From positions 3,632,394-3,696,393 of the forward strand of contig CP036432.1 in the NCBI GenBank assembly GCA_007753675.1: a DNA stretch of 64,000 bases, written 5' to 3'. Positions 44,710-51,880 of the stretch are shown piece by piece (the first letter of the stretch is position 1; the number at the start of each line of letters is the position of its first letter). Position numbers and translations under genes: made by a program. Source of the DNA: Stieleria magnilauensis (GTDB lineage: Bacteria; Planctomycetota; Planctomycetia; Pirellulales; Pirellulaceae). The notes beneath the pieces are model-generated. The model did no database searches. It saw only the letters and a program-made list of their open reading frames with translations, and had not been told where the DNA came from.

Positions 44710-45023
44710 TTGTAGGACCTCGGAGCCTGGTTGGCTGATTTTTGGGGGGACGTGACGGCAGGAACCTGCCCTTGATACCCAGTGCGGGTATATCTAAACT
44801 GTGACCATCATAGGGACTGGGACGTTACGCGAGGCAACAGGGTTGGTAAGTTACGCAAAGCAACCGCTTCCACTACTTCACGAATGCAAACCCAGTCCAA
44901 GCGATGTTCTCGGTCGCGTGAACTGGGTTTTTACGATCATGGCGGTCAATTCCTTTGAATCTCGATCAAATCAAGCGAGCACGGATGCAACGAAGGTGCA
45001 TGAACGCCATGCCTGCTGCGAAA
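44710..45023. other. Intergenic stretch holding a CsoR-like palindrome
   Basis: Apart from the palindrome at 44775 I see no gene here. A degenerate half of the bipartite promoter (CTTCAC at 44876) lacks a matching -10 box. Confidence 0.5.
44775..44791. promoter_or_regulatory. CsoR-like operator upstream of the Met-rich gene
   Basis: ATACCC-AGTGC-GGGTAT has perfect six-base arms, the form expected for Cu(I)-CsoR operators. A csoR gene is present at 60722. On the minus strand a -10-like TAGATA overlaps its edge, consistent with repression. Confidence 0.6.
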
Positions 45024-45593
45024 TCACTCGCTAGCATCGGGTGCCGCGTGTCCTTCGTGCTTGTCGTCGCCGGTCATCTTCATCAACTTGGCGTGGTCCT
45101 TGCTGATCTCGTCCAGCGCGGTCGTCAACTTCGTGGCCATTTCGCCGCAAACCTTGCCGTCGGGCGTTTCCTTGCAGCATTCCGCGTGCAGCATCTTTTG
45201 AGTTTCCGAGGCCGCCGCCAGCTTGTCGTCGATGACTTTGACCTGCTGGACGACTTGTGGATTGTCGACGTATGCCTGGCGGACGATGCCCATGTCGCGC
45301 TGAATGCCTTGGACTTGCATGCCCAACATTTGCGATTCAGCGTGCGTGATCGCTGGGTTGATCACCGGGGACTGGGTTGTGTAGCTGCCGATGCTTCGCG
45401 AGTAATCACGGGCGTGTTGGATGTTTCGCGATGTACGCTGATTAGCCCAGAATCCTTTGCCGGGACTTTGCCGTCGCTCGACGGTCGAGCGAATCTTGCT
45501 GCCTTGCGCCGACGCGGGCTGGGGAGCCAGCGATCCAAAGGTGAACATGGCGGCCAGGGCCAGCGCAGCGATTCCGAACGGTTTTGTACTCAT
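45024..45593 (-). CDS. Secreted helical heavy-metal-associated protein
   Basis: ATG 45593 with AAGGA about 10 nt upstream gives 189 residues; the frame is open much further but without a signal peptide. Signal peptide to about residue 29, then a Gln/Arg-rich helical part (SPGKGFWANQRTSRNIQHA), later a MLHAECCKETPDGKVCGEM segment with three cysteines, and a His-containing end (DDKHEGHAAPDASE). No family is certain. Regulon promoter site G precedes it, and it is divergent from the ECF sigma gene, with 149 nt between the starts. Confidence 0.72.
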   Translation of the reverse strand: MSTKPFGIAALALAAMFTFGSLAPQPASAQGSKIRSTVERRQSPGKGFWANQRTSRNIQHARDYSRSIGSYTTQSPVINPAITHAESQMLGMQVQGIQRDMGIVRQAYVDNPQVVQQVKVIDDKLAAASETQKMLHAECCKETPDGKVCGEMATKLTTALDEISKDHAKLMKMTGDDKHEGHAAPDASE

Positions 45594-45658
45594 TTGCGGG
45601 GTTCCTTTGTTGGAAAACCAGGGGATGTTTTGGTGAGGTCTCTTTCTCACACGTTGTT

Positions 45659-45690
45659 TTGGATGCTGGGCGATGTTGCGTCCTTCACGA
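45659..45690 (-). promoter_or_regulatory. Bipartite regulon promoter, site G
   Basis: On the minus strand TCGTGAAG, 16 nt, then GCATCCAA. The site lies in the gap between this gene and the divergent ECF sigma gene. Confidence 0.85.
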
Positions 45691-45742
45691 AAAAGCTCAG
45701 TTTTCCTCACCTTGCTGCTGTGCATGCCGGAGACACGACTTG

Positions 45743-46324
45743 TTGAGCAATCCACACAAGACGAACGAGCAAGCGTCGGCGGAGGCAACGGTTGATTCCG
45801 TGGCAACCGCCGCATTGATCCGCGAATGTATCGATGGGGACCATGACGCGATGGGTCGGCTGTACGAGCGTTGCAGCGGCCGTGTTTATGCGCTGATGGT
45901 TCGCATGGTGGGGCGCCAAGACGCAGATGATGCGATGCAGTTGGCATTCATGCAGATATTTCGCAAACTTGATCGCTTCAGTGGCGGGTCAAGTTTGGAA
46001 ACGTGGATTTACCGTGTGGCGACGAACGAGGCATTGCAATTTTTGCGACGTCGTAAGCGAGACAATGTCGACACTCTTAGCCTGGAGCCGGAATCCAAAG
46101 TGACTCAAAGCGGGCTACGACTAGAGGATGCAGAGATGTTAGAAGCGGGACTGGCCAAGCTTGAACCTGAACTGCGTGCGGTGCTGACGCTGAAAGAAGT
46201 TCAGGAGCTGTCCTACGCCGAGATCGCTGAGATTATGGACATTCCTGAGGGCACAGTCGGATCAAGACTGAACCGTGCGCGTCGAGAGCTCCGGGACGAG
46301 CTTGAGAGGCTTGGGTGGGTGTGA
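45743..46324 (+). CDS. ECF-type RNA polymerase sigma factor
   Basis: The frame is open from 45584, but family-like sequence begins at LSNPHKTNEQ, so TTG 45743 with GGAG about 11 nt upstream is chosen (193 residues). Region 2: DGDHDAMGRLYERCSGRVYA ... DADDAMQLAFMQIFRKLDRF, then SLETWIYRVATNEALQFLRR. Region 4: LEPELRAVLTLKEVQELSYA, EIAEIMDIPEGTVGSRLNRA. No anti-sigma gene is adjacent; the one at 30825 is the best partner in the window. I infer that it recognises the 12 bipartite promoters. It has no such site of its own in the plus direction. Confidence 0.88.
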   Translation: MSNPHKTNEQASAEATVDSVATAALIRECIDGDHDAMGRLYERCSGRVYALMVRMVGRQDADDAMQLAFMQIFRKLDRFSGGSSLETWIYRVATNEALQFLRRRKRDNVDTLSLEPESKVTQSGLRLEDAEMLEAGLAKLEPELRAVLTLKEVQELSYAEIAEIMDIPEGTVGSRLNRARRELRDELERLGWV

Positions 46325-46330
46325 GGAGTT

Positions 46331-46912
46331 ATGGGATTTGTTAAAGGGCATCGTGATTTGATTGTTTATCAACGTTCGTTTGCCGCTGGGAAACGAGTGT
46401 TCGAGTTGTCGAAGGCTTTTCCGAGAGAGGAAATGTATTCGCTGACGGATCAGGTTCGCCGATCGTCGCGAAGCGTCAGTGCGAACACTGCTGAGGCATG
46501 GCGGAAACGTCGATTCGAGAAGCACTTCCGCAGCACCTTGAATATCGCTGAAGACGAAGCGGCTGAAACCCAAGTCTGGATTGAATACGCTGCGGCACAT
46601 GGATACTTGGACGCTTCGACGGCGAGGCAGGCAGATGAGTACTACGAAGAGATCATCAAGATGCTGGTAGCAATGATTCTAAAATCCGATCAATGGTGCA
46701 GTGTCAGTTCAAACTCCAAATCCTCGCCCACCGTCAAAGAGTCCTCGGCAACCTACGAATCCGAAGCAGCCAGATTGACCAAGCCCAACTCCTCAACCTC
46801 TAAACCGCTCCCAACTCCCCGCTCCCAACTCCCCACTCAAAACGGACATCCAACTGTTCGATCAATCTGCGCGATCGTGCCCGCAAGCGTAGCATTGATG
46901 CGTGCAAGCTGA
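46331..46912 (+). CDS. Four-helix-bundle protein (S23/IVP family) with an abnormal C-terminal extension
   Basis: Residues 1-120 match the four-helix-bundle family first seen in 23S rRNA intervening sequences (HRDLIVYQRSFAAGKRVFEL, EEMYSLTDQVRRSSRSVSAN, EAWRKRRFEKHF). Its biological role is unknown. After about residue 125 the sequence is Ser/Pro-rich, and about 150-175 is encoded by a heptamer element (KPNSSTSKPLPTPRSQLPTQ). The reading frame then runs 76 bp into the opposite-strand efflux gene. The normal stop has probably been lost. The ribosome site GAGGAG immediately follows the sigma gene stop, so the two are co-transcribed. Confidence 0.8.
   Translation: MGFVKGHRDLIVYQRSFAAGKRVFELSKAFPREEMYSLTDQVRRSSRSVSANTAEAWRKRRFEKHFRSTLNIAEDEAAETQVWIEYAAAHGYLDASTARQADEYYEEIIKMLVAMILKSDQWCSVSSNSKSSPTVKESSATYESEAARLTKPNSSTSKPLPTPRSQLPTQNGHPTVRSICAIVPASVALMRAS
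46785..46838 (-). repeat. Heptamer repeat, inverted orientation, inside the four-helix-bundle gene
   Basis: ACTCCTC, CTCCCAA and ACTCCCC units, read in frame as a Pro/Ser-rich tail and ending one base into the convergent efflux gene's 3' end. Confidence 0.75.
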
Positions 46913-48573
46913 ATCTCGAACATGAGCAGTTCGCGGTAGGTTTCGATCAGCGTGAAGAAGTCAGTGCGTTCGCCACGGTAGTCAGCGATCGCAAGTTTCA
47001 GTGTGTCTTCCGCTCGTGGGATGATGCGGTCTTCATAGATGTCGGTTTGCTCGACAAGCGAATCGGCTTGAGCGAGCAGCCGACGCAAGCGACCATAAAT
47101 TTCATCGCGTTCGGCTTCGAGTCGCTGGGTCGTGCTGCTCGTGCGACGATTGGCCTCGCGAACGCCAGCGTTGATTTTCTCTCGCCAGATCGGAAGCGTC
47201 GTTCCGAACGTAATGCTGAGGTTGTCGTTTCCGTTGGCAACCGGACTGATCACGTCATGACCGTCACTAACAATGCCCCAGTTGAGGCCAACCATGAAGT
47301 CCGGGTATTGCTGCAAGCAGGCAAGTCGTTGCTTCTGTCGATCTCTCTGAATTTCGGCGGCGAGCCCGCGGAGGCTGGGATTGCATTGTTCAGCCTGTGC
47401 AATCAACGCGTCTAGCTGCAATGGTGCATCATTAACGCCGAGTTCTTCGGTCGCTTCGGCGAGAAGTGAAGTGGGCTGCTGCAGCAAGGCAGCAAGGTCG
47501 GCCTGAGAAACTTCTTTCTGCTTCTGTAGCTGAATCAACTGATCGTCCAGTCGATCGGTTTCGAGCTGAGCGCGAAGTACGTCTTGCTGCGTCCCGCCAG
47601 AACGATAACGCGCCTCGGCGACTTTGGTGAGATCATCGACCAGATCACGCGTCTCTTCGATGATTTGAATTGCACGAGTTGCATACCAGACTTCGTAGTA
47701 AGCAAGGCGAACGGATTCAGTGATCTGCCGCTCGATCCGTTCGACTTCTGCCTGGGCCATTTGGGCTTCGCGGCTAACAATCGCTCCCTTTGTGCGGAGC
47801 TTATCCGGAAATGGAACACCCTGCTGTAGGGACATTTGGTTCGCGATGCGTCCCCCCGCGGTTTGAAGCGCATTGTCGTGAAGCGGCCAGAACGTGTTAT
47901 TAAATTGAGGGTCGGGCAGAGCGGTGACTTGAGGGATGCGGTCGAGTTCTGCGGCTACACGCTGGCGGGCGGCGCGAATGCTGGGGTGCGCCGCAAGGGC
48001 TTGCTGCACGAAATATTCGACAGGCTGGCCGGTGGCGAGCTGGGAGTTGGGAGTGGGGAGTGGGGAGTTAGGAGCGGACTCCGAACCGGCTTCCGCTTCG
48101 TTTTCATCGTTACTATCTGTATCGCTGTCGGATTCATCCGCTTTGTCGTCTTCCGACCTCTCCTCTCTCCGCTCGTTACTCCTCACTCCCAACTCCTCAT
48201 CTTCCAAGTCTTCAACTTCCTTGAGCAATTTGCCGAATGGGTTTTCGTCCACCCCTTCGTCCGGCTCTTCCGCGGTAAGCATAACGGGGGCAGCAAACAC
48301 CAGTCCGTGACTGTCGCGGTTGCTTGTCAAGGGGAAGTCGTTGTAGCCGACCGGCGCAACGCCGGGATCGCCGCCGCTAGCTGGTGATTTCGGCGTGTCC
48401 GCGACGACTTGGGAAACTGCACTAGCAGCGACCGTGGGCGTAGACGTGTGCCTCACCAGGCTCGTTCGAGCCGGTCCTGAGGCACACCCACCAGCGGAGC
48501 ATGCGATGAGCGATAGGGCCAGAAATTGACGCTTTCGCGAGCGAGATAGGGTGCGATCTTGGTGCATTCGCAT
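46837..48573 (-). CDS. TolC-type outer-membrane efflux lipoprotein (CusC-like)
   Basis: 578 residues. A lipobox-like end (LIACSAGGCASG) follows the N-terminal signal. An acidic, low-complexity stretch (about 115-180) is encoded by a heptamer element plus an Asp/Ser/Glu spacer. Two outer-membrane-factor repeats follow (EYFVQQALAAHPSIRAARQR ... ; LDALIAQAEQCNPSLRGLAA ...), forming the helical barrel that spans periplasm and outer membrane. It is the natural exit channel for the CusB/CusA pair encoded divergently at 49600-55408. No regulon promoter was found upstream. Confidence 0.88.
   Translation of the reverse strand: MRMHQDRTLSRSRKRQFLALSLIACSAGGCASGPARTSLVRHTSTPTVAASAVSQVVADTPKSPASGGDPGVAPVGYNDFPLTSNRDSHGLVFAAPVMLTAEEPDEGVDENPFGKLLKEVEDLEDEELGVRSNERREERSEDDKADESDSDTDSNDENEAEAGSESAPNSPLPTPNSQLATGQPVEYFVQQALAAHPSIRAARQRVAAELDRIPQVTALPDPQFNNTFWPLHDNALQTAGGRIANQMSLQQGVPFPDKLRTKGAIVSREAQMAQAEVERIERQITESVRLAYYEVWYATRAIQIIEETRDLVDDLTKVAEARYRSGGTQQDVLRAQLETDRLDDQLIQLQKQKEVSQADLAALLQQPTSLLAEATEELGVNDAPLQLDALIAQAEQCNPSLRGLAAEIQRDRQKQRLACLQQYPDFMVGLNWGIVSDGHDVISPVANGNDNLSITFGTTLPIWREKINAGVREANRRTSSTTQRLEAERDEIYGRLRRLLAQADSLVEQTDIYEDRIIPRAEDTLKLAIADYRGERTDFFTLIETYRELLMFEIQLARINATLAGTIAQIDRTVGCPF
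48038..48200. repeat. Heptamer repeat element inside the CusC-like gene
   Basis: Sense units (TGGGAGT, GGGGAGT) at 48038-48076 and inverted units (ACTCCTC, ACTCCCA, ACTCCTC) at 48156-48200 flank an 80-bp spacer. In the protein they give EELGVRSNERREERSE and SAPNSPLPTPNSQL around an acidic segment. Confidence 0.85.
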
Positions 48574-48635
48574 GACAAACTGGCTCCATCCAGCTATTCT
48601 TCAATGAAAAGTTCGGCGACAAGTCCAGATTCGTC

Positions 48636-48681
48636 TTGAACTTTCAAGCCTGATTTCCGATATACTCCGTATACGGGGTCT
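48636..48681 (+). promoter_or_regulatory. Promoter with CsoR-like palindrome upstream of the Cys-rich gene
   Basis: A -35-like TTGAAC (48636-48641) is 19 nt from TATACT (48661-48666), or 17 nt from GATATA. The -10 overlaps an imperfect 20-bp palindrome (48662-48681, 8 of 10 positions paired, centre CCGTATACGG). It is 25 nt upstream of the GTG start. The 19 nt spacing would also suit a MerR-type activator, so CsoR is not the only candidate. Confidence 0.55.
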
Positions 48682-48705
48682 AGGTATCTGTTTCGGAAGT
48701 TCCAA

Positions 48706-49299
48706 GTGTTTCGCTGTCGTATTATTCGTTCCGTCGTTAATCTTTCACTGATCGTCGCAATGATGATTCAGCCGGGGATGGCGTTGGCATTTACGAATGA
48801 TTGCGGGGCGAATTGTGCTTCCGACTTCATGTGTGAAGGCTGTGGATGCTGCGAAGTCTCGTCCCCAGAAGAGAAATGTTGCTGTTGCGGTGGCGGCGAC
48901 AATGCCGAGGGCGGGAAGAGTTGCTGCATGGGCGGAACTGAGTCAGAAGACTCCTGGGACAGCCCTGAAGTGACTCAACCCGAAGAAACATTGGAACTGC
49001 AGGTCATCGTCCTCAGTACAACCGAAGCCGCAGCTGATTCCGATGACGCTATTGGTGATGCAGCGGAGGAAGTCGAAGTCACATCTACCTGTGGTTGTGG
49101 TGTCGAAAGCCCGCCGCTAGGCGAGTCCGCACCTGCTCGGCCCACGATCCCGACCCGCGAATCCGTTGCAATCCGTTATTCGGATTTAGCCGATCTCTTC
49201 GGTGGCTCAGTACTTCCCCGATGCCCATTGAGCGTTCGTGGCGAGAGTATTAAGCAGCCTCGCTTCTCGCAAATCCAGCTCTGTATTTGGCGGCTGTGA
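48706..49299 (+). CDS. Secreted Cys-rich, acidic protein
   Basis: 197 residues from GTG 48706 (GGAAG 6 nt upstream). A signal peptide (LSLIVAMMIQPGMALA) is followed by a cysteine-dense region (CGANCASDFMCEGCGCC, KCCCCGG, SCCMGG), an acidic linker (about 85-125), TCGCG and a basic C-terminus ending QLCIWRL. It is probably a periplasmic soft-metal binder. It is upstream of cusB on the same strand with 300 nt between, and shares its C-terminal style with the protein at 39957. No named family. Confidence 0.72.
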   Translation: MFRCRIIRSVVNLSLIVAMMIQPGMALAFTNDCGANCASDFMCEGCGCCEVSSPEEKCCCCGGGDNAEGGKSCCMGGTESEDSWDSPEVTQPEETLELQVIVLSTTEAAADSDDAIGDAAEEVEVTSTCGCGVESPPLGESAPARPTIPTRESVAIRYSDLADLFGGSVLPRCPLSVRGESIKQPRFSQIQLCIWRL

Positions 49300-49599
49300 A
49301 TTCGCCTGCGTAGGCCGATTCGTGCGCGTTCCACAAGGTGCGTTCACGCCGTAACGGCAGTCGTCAAGACTTTCGGGCCTACATCTTAGCGAAGCTCAGT
49401 AAGAGCTTGCGATCGCTGAAAGTCTCCGTGGCTTTCGCTACCGCAACCTTCCGTCTCAGAAACCGCACCCCGATTGCGCGCGTTTGGTCGGCGATGAATA
49501 TCCTCCGATTCTTCGTCGAGCTCTCATGCCGTCACCTGGTTTGTTGCTGCGTTCTTCGAGCATTTCAAAATCAAATCCAATATCAAGGAGGTACCAACT
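49300..49599. other. Intergenic stretch before cusB
   Basis: No gene is seen. At 49351-49380 the sequence GTAACGGCAGTCGTCAAGAC and onward resembles the left half of the REP-like elements, in diverged form. Confidence 0.45.
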
Positions 49600-51840
49600 A
49601 TGAATCAAGAAAATCCAAACAAAGACAGCGAGTCTGAAGTAGCGACGACGTTGCCATCAACACCGGAATCAAGCAATAAAGAGCAGAATGCTGAGGCAAG
49701 CGACCTCGCTCCAGCGACCAGTTCCAGTGAAGAAGTGCCCGGCGATTCGGTAGAAACCAAACCAGAATCAAACGAGGCACCTGCGCCATCCACGCCGGTC
49801 TCGGAAACGAAAGTAGGTGGATTTGGTTGGCTGTTACGCGTCGGCGTGAATGCGGGCGTTGTAGCCGGGGTCGCTGCACTGATCCTGGTCATGATCGGTA
49901 TCGCTCAGCGAACGGAATGGATCACCGCCAACGGCTTTTCTGGTGGCGGTGACGGCGAAGCGGTAGCTGATGCCGGTGGCGGCGAAGACAAACGCTACAT
50001 CTGTCCCATGATGTGTACCCCACCTTCGACAGAGCCAGGTCGTTGCCCGGTCTGTGCGATGGAATTGGTTGAAGCGACCGGTGGCGGGGGCGGCGACGGG
50101 ATCTCAGTTACGATCGAATCGTCGGCACGTCGTTTGGTTGGAATCCAAACCGCGACTAGCAAAATGGGAGAAGTGAATCGAACGATTCGCACGATCGGCT
50201 CGATCGACTTCGACGAAAGCCGACTATCGACAATTTCAGCTTACATCGACGGCCGCTTGGAAGAACTATATGCCGATTATGTGGGCGTCGAAGTAGATGA
50301 AGGCGATGACCTCGCTCTGATCTACAGCCCCAAGCTCTACTCGGCTCAGACCGAGTACGTCACCAGCCTGGATAGCAAGTCGGTGGGACGGTTCAGCATC
50401 AACAGTCCCAACATGCAAGCGATGGCTCGTGAGAACCTTAGCGAACTGGGCATGACCACCGAGCAAATTGATGATTTGCGTGATAGCCGAAAGCCGCAGT
50501 CACGCATCCGAATCAAATCACCACAAACGGGAACCGTCTTAGAGAAAGCAGCCGTCGAGGGTGACTATGTCAAAACCGGTCAGAAGATTTACCGCATCGC
50601 TGACTTGACCTCCGTGTGGATGATGCTGGATTTGTTTCCCGACGATGCCGCGTCAGTTCGATTCGGCCAACAGGTCGAAGCCGAGATTCAGTCGATGCCG
50701 GGCGAAGTTTTTACGGGCCGAGTCGCGTTCATTGATCCAACGGTCAATCCAACCACTCGCACCGTTCGAGTGCGTGTCGAAGTCATGAACTACGACGGAA
50801 AGCTGCGTCCTGGAGATTACGCGACGGCTCGCATCAGCGTGCCCGCGATTCCTGCCGACATGGTCTACGATCCCGCCTTGGCTGGGAAATTCATTAGCCC
50901 GATGCACCCGCAAGTCATCCGCGATGAACCTGGGGATTGCCCGCTGTGCGGAATGGATCTCATTCCGACATCGCAACTCGGCTACTCGCCAGAACCGGTC
51001 ACGGCCCAGCGCGTCGTGACCGTGCCCCGTGACTCGGTGCTGCTAACTGGTCAACACGGAGTCATCTATGTCGAAACCGAGCCAGGACGCTTTGAGATTC
51101 GCCGCGTGACCGTTGGCGCGATGAACGATGATGATGCAATCATTGTCGAGGGGATGAGTGCGGGTGAGACCGTTGCCACAAACGGCAATTTCTTAATCGA
51201 CTCGCAAATGCAGCTTGCTGGCAATCCATCGTTGATGGACCCGAGCAAGGCACCGAGCTATTCACCTGGTCCACTCGAACTTCCCAAACGCGAACCAGTC
51301 ATGCTGGCAGGTGAGTCCGGCAAGAATTTCGACCGTGCTTATGACGCCTACTTCGAGATTCAATGTGCGATGGCGGCCGACCAAACGCCTCCGCCCGTGG
51401 CACTCAATACGCTGTTGGATTCACTGAACAAGTTAGAAATGCTACCCGACGTTCCCGACGATGCCCAATCGCGATTTGCAAGCGCACGACGTGGGGCTTC
51501 GAGAATGGACGGATCACTCGAAACAGCCCGCGAAGCTTATCGCAGCGTCAGCCATGCCATGTTGCACGCCGCAACCATGGCTCGCGGGCCGAAAACGGCG
51601 AAGCAGCTGACTCACTATTTTTGCCCGATGGTTCCCGGCGGAGGTGGCGACTGGATGCAGCCCGGTGGCGAATTGCAAAACCCATACTGGGGCAGCGAAA
51701 TGCTGACATGCGGCGAAGTAGTAGGGGATATGGGAGTGAAGAGTGAGGAGGTGGGAGTGACGAGTGAGGAGACGAGAATGAGGAGTGAGGTGGTGTTGAA
51801 ACCCGACCCGGACGGTGTAATCCGTCTGTCCACCAAGTAA
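49600..51840 (+). CDS. cusB: RND efflux periplasmic adaptor, CusB type, with three metal-binding segments
   Basis: 746 residues with a textbook ribosome site (AAGGAGGT, 7 nt). A long Ser/Glu/Pro-rich N-terminus precedes a membrane helix (about 78-105). A heavy-metal-binding domain follows (YICPMMCTPPSTEPGRCPVC, about 133-155), then barrel-sandwich and hairpin parts (TIRTIGSIDFDESRLSTISA, MMLDLFPDD), a second such domain in the middle (FISPMHPQVIRDEPGDCPLC, about 430-452), an RND adaptor membrane-proximal domain, and a C-terminal domain ending YFCPMVPGGGGDWMQPGG. It bridges CusA and the outer-membrane channel and delivers Cu(I)/Ag(I). The last ~30 residues are heptamer-encoded. Confidence 0.92.
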   Translation: MNQENPNKDSESEVATTLPSTPESSNKEQNAEASDLAPATSSSEEVPGDSVETKPESNEAPAPSTPVSETKVGGFGWLLRVGVNAGVVAGVAALILVMIGIAQRTEWITANGFSGGGDGEAVADAGGGEDKRYICPMMCTPPSTEPGRCPVCAMELVEATGGGGGDGISVTIESSARRLVGIQTATSKMGEVNRTIRTIGSIDFDESRLSTISAYIDGRLEELYADYVGVEVDEGDDLALIYSPKLYSAQTEYVTSLDSKSVGRFSINSPNMQAMARENLSELGMTTEQIDDLRDSRKPQSRIRIKSPQTGTVLEKAAVEGDYVKTGQKIYRIADLTSVWMMLDLFPDDAASVRFGQQVEAEIQSMPGEVFTGRVAFIDPTVNPTTRTVRVRVEVMNYDGKLRPGDYATARISVPAIPADMVYDPALAGKFISPMHPQVIRDEPGDCPLCGMDLIPTSQLGYSPEPVTAQRVVTVPRDSVLLTGQHGVIYVETEPGRFEIRRVTVGAMNDDDAIIVEGMSAGETVATNGNFLIDSQMQLAGNPSLMDPSKAPSYSPGPLELPKREPVMLAGESGKNFDRAYDAYFEIQCAMAADQTPPPVALNTLLDSLNKLEMLPDVPDDAQSRFASARRGASRMDGSLETAREAYRSVSHAMLHAATMARGPKTAKQLTHYFCPMVPGGGGDWMQPGGELQNPYWGSEMLTCGEVVGDMGVKSEEVGVTSEETRMRSEVVLKPDPDGVIRLSTK

Positions 51841-51870
51841 CTCCCCACTCCTAACTCCCCACTCCTAACT
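51731..51870. repeat. Heptamer repeat element spanning the cusB stop codon
   Basis: Sense units at 51731-51792 are read as GVKSEEVGVTSEETRMRSE; inverted units (ACTCCCC, ACTCCTA) at 51841-51870 lie between cusB and cusA, directly before the cusA start. Confidence 0.85.
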
Positions 51871-51880
51871 GGCAAAAAAA

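Noticed and set aside
44851..44881. CGTGAAG on the minus strand upstream of the Met-rich gene, a possible 13th regulon promoter
   Set aside because: At the required 16 nt distance there is only TTTGCGTA, which does not match GCATC(T/C)AA.
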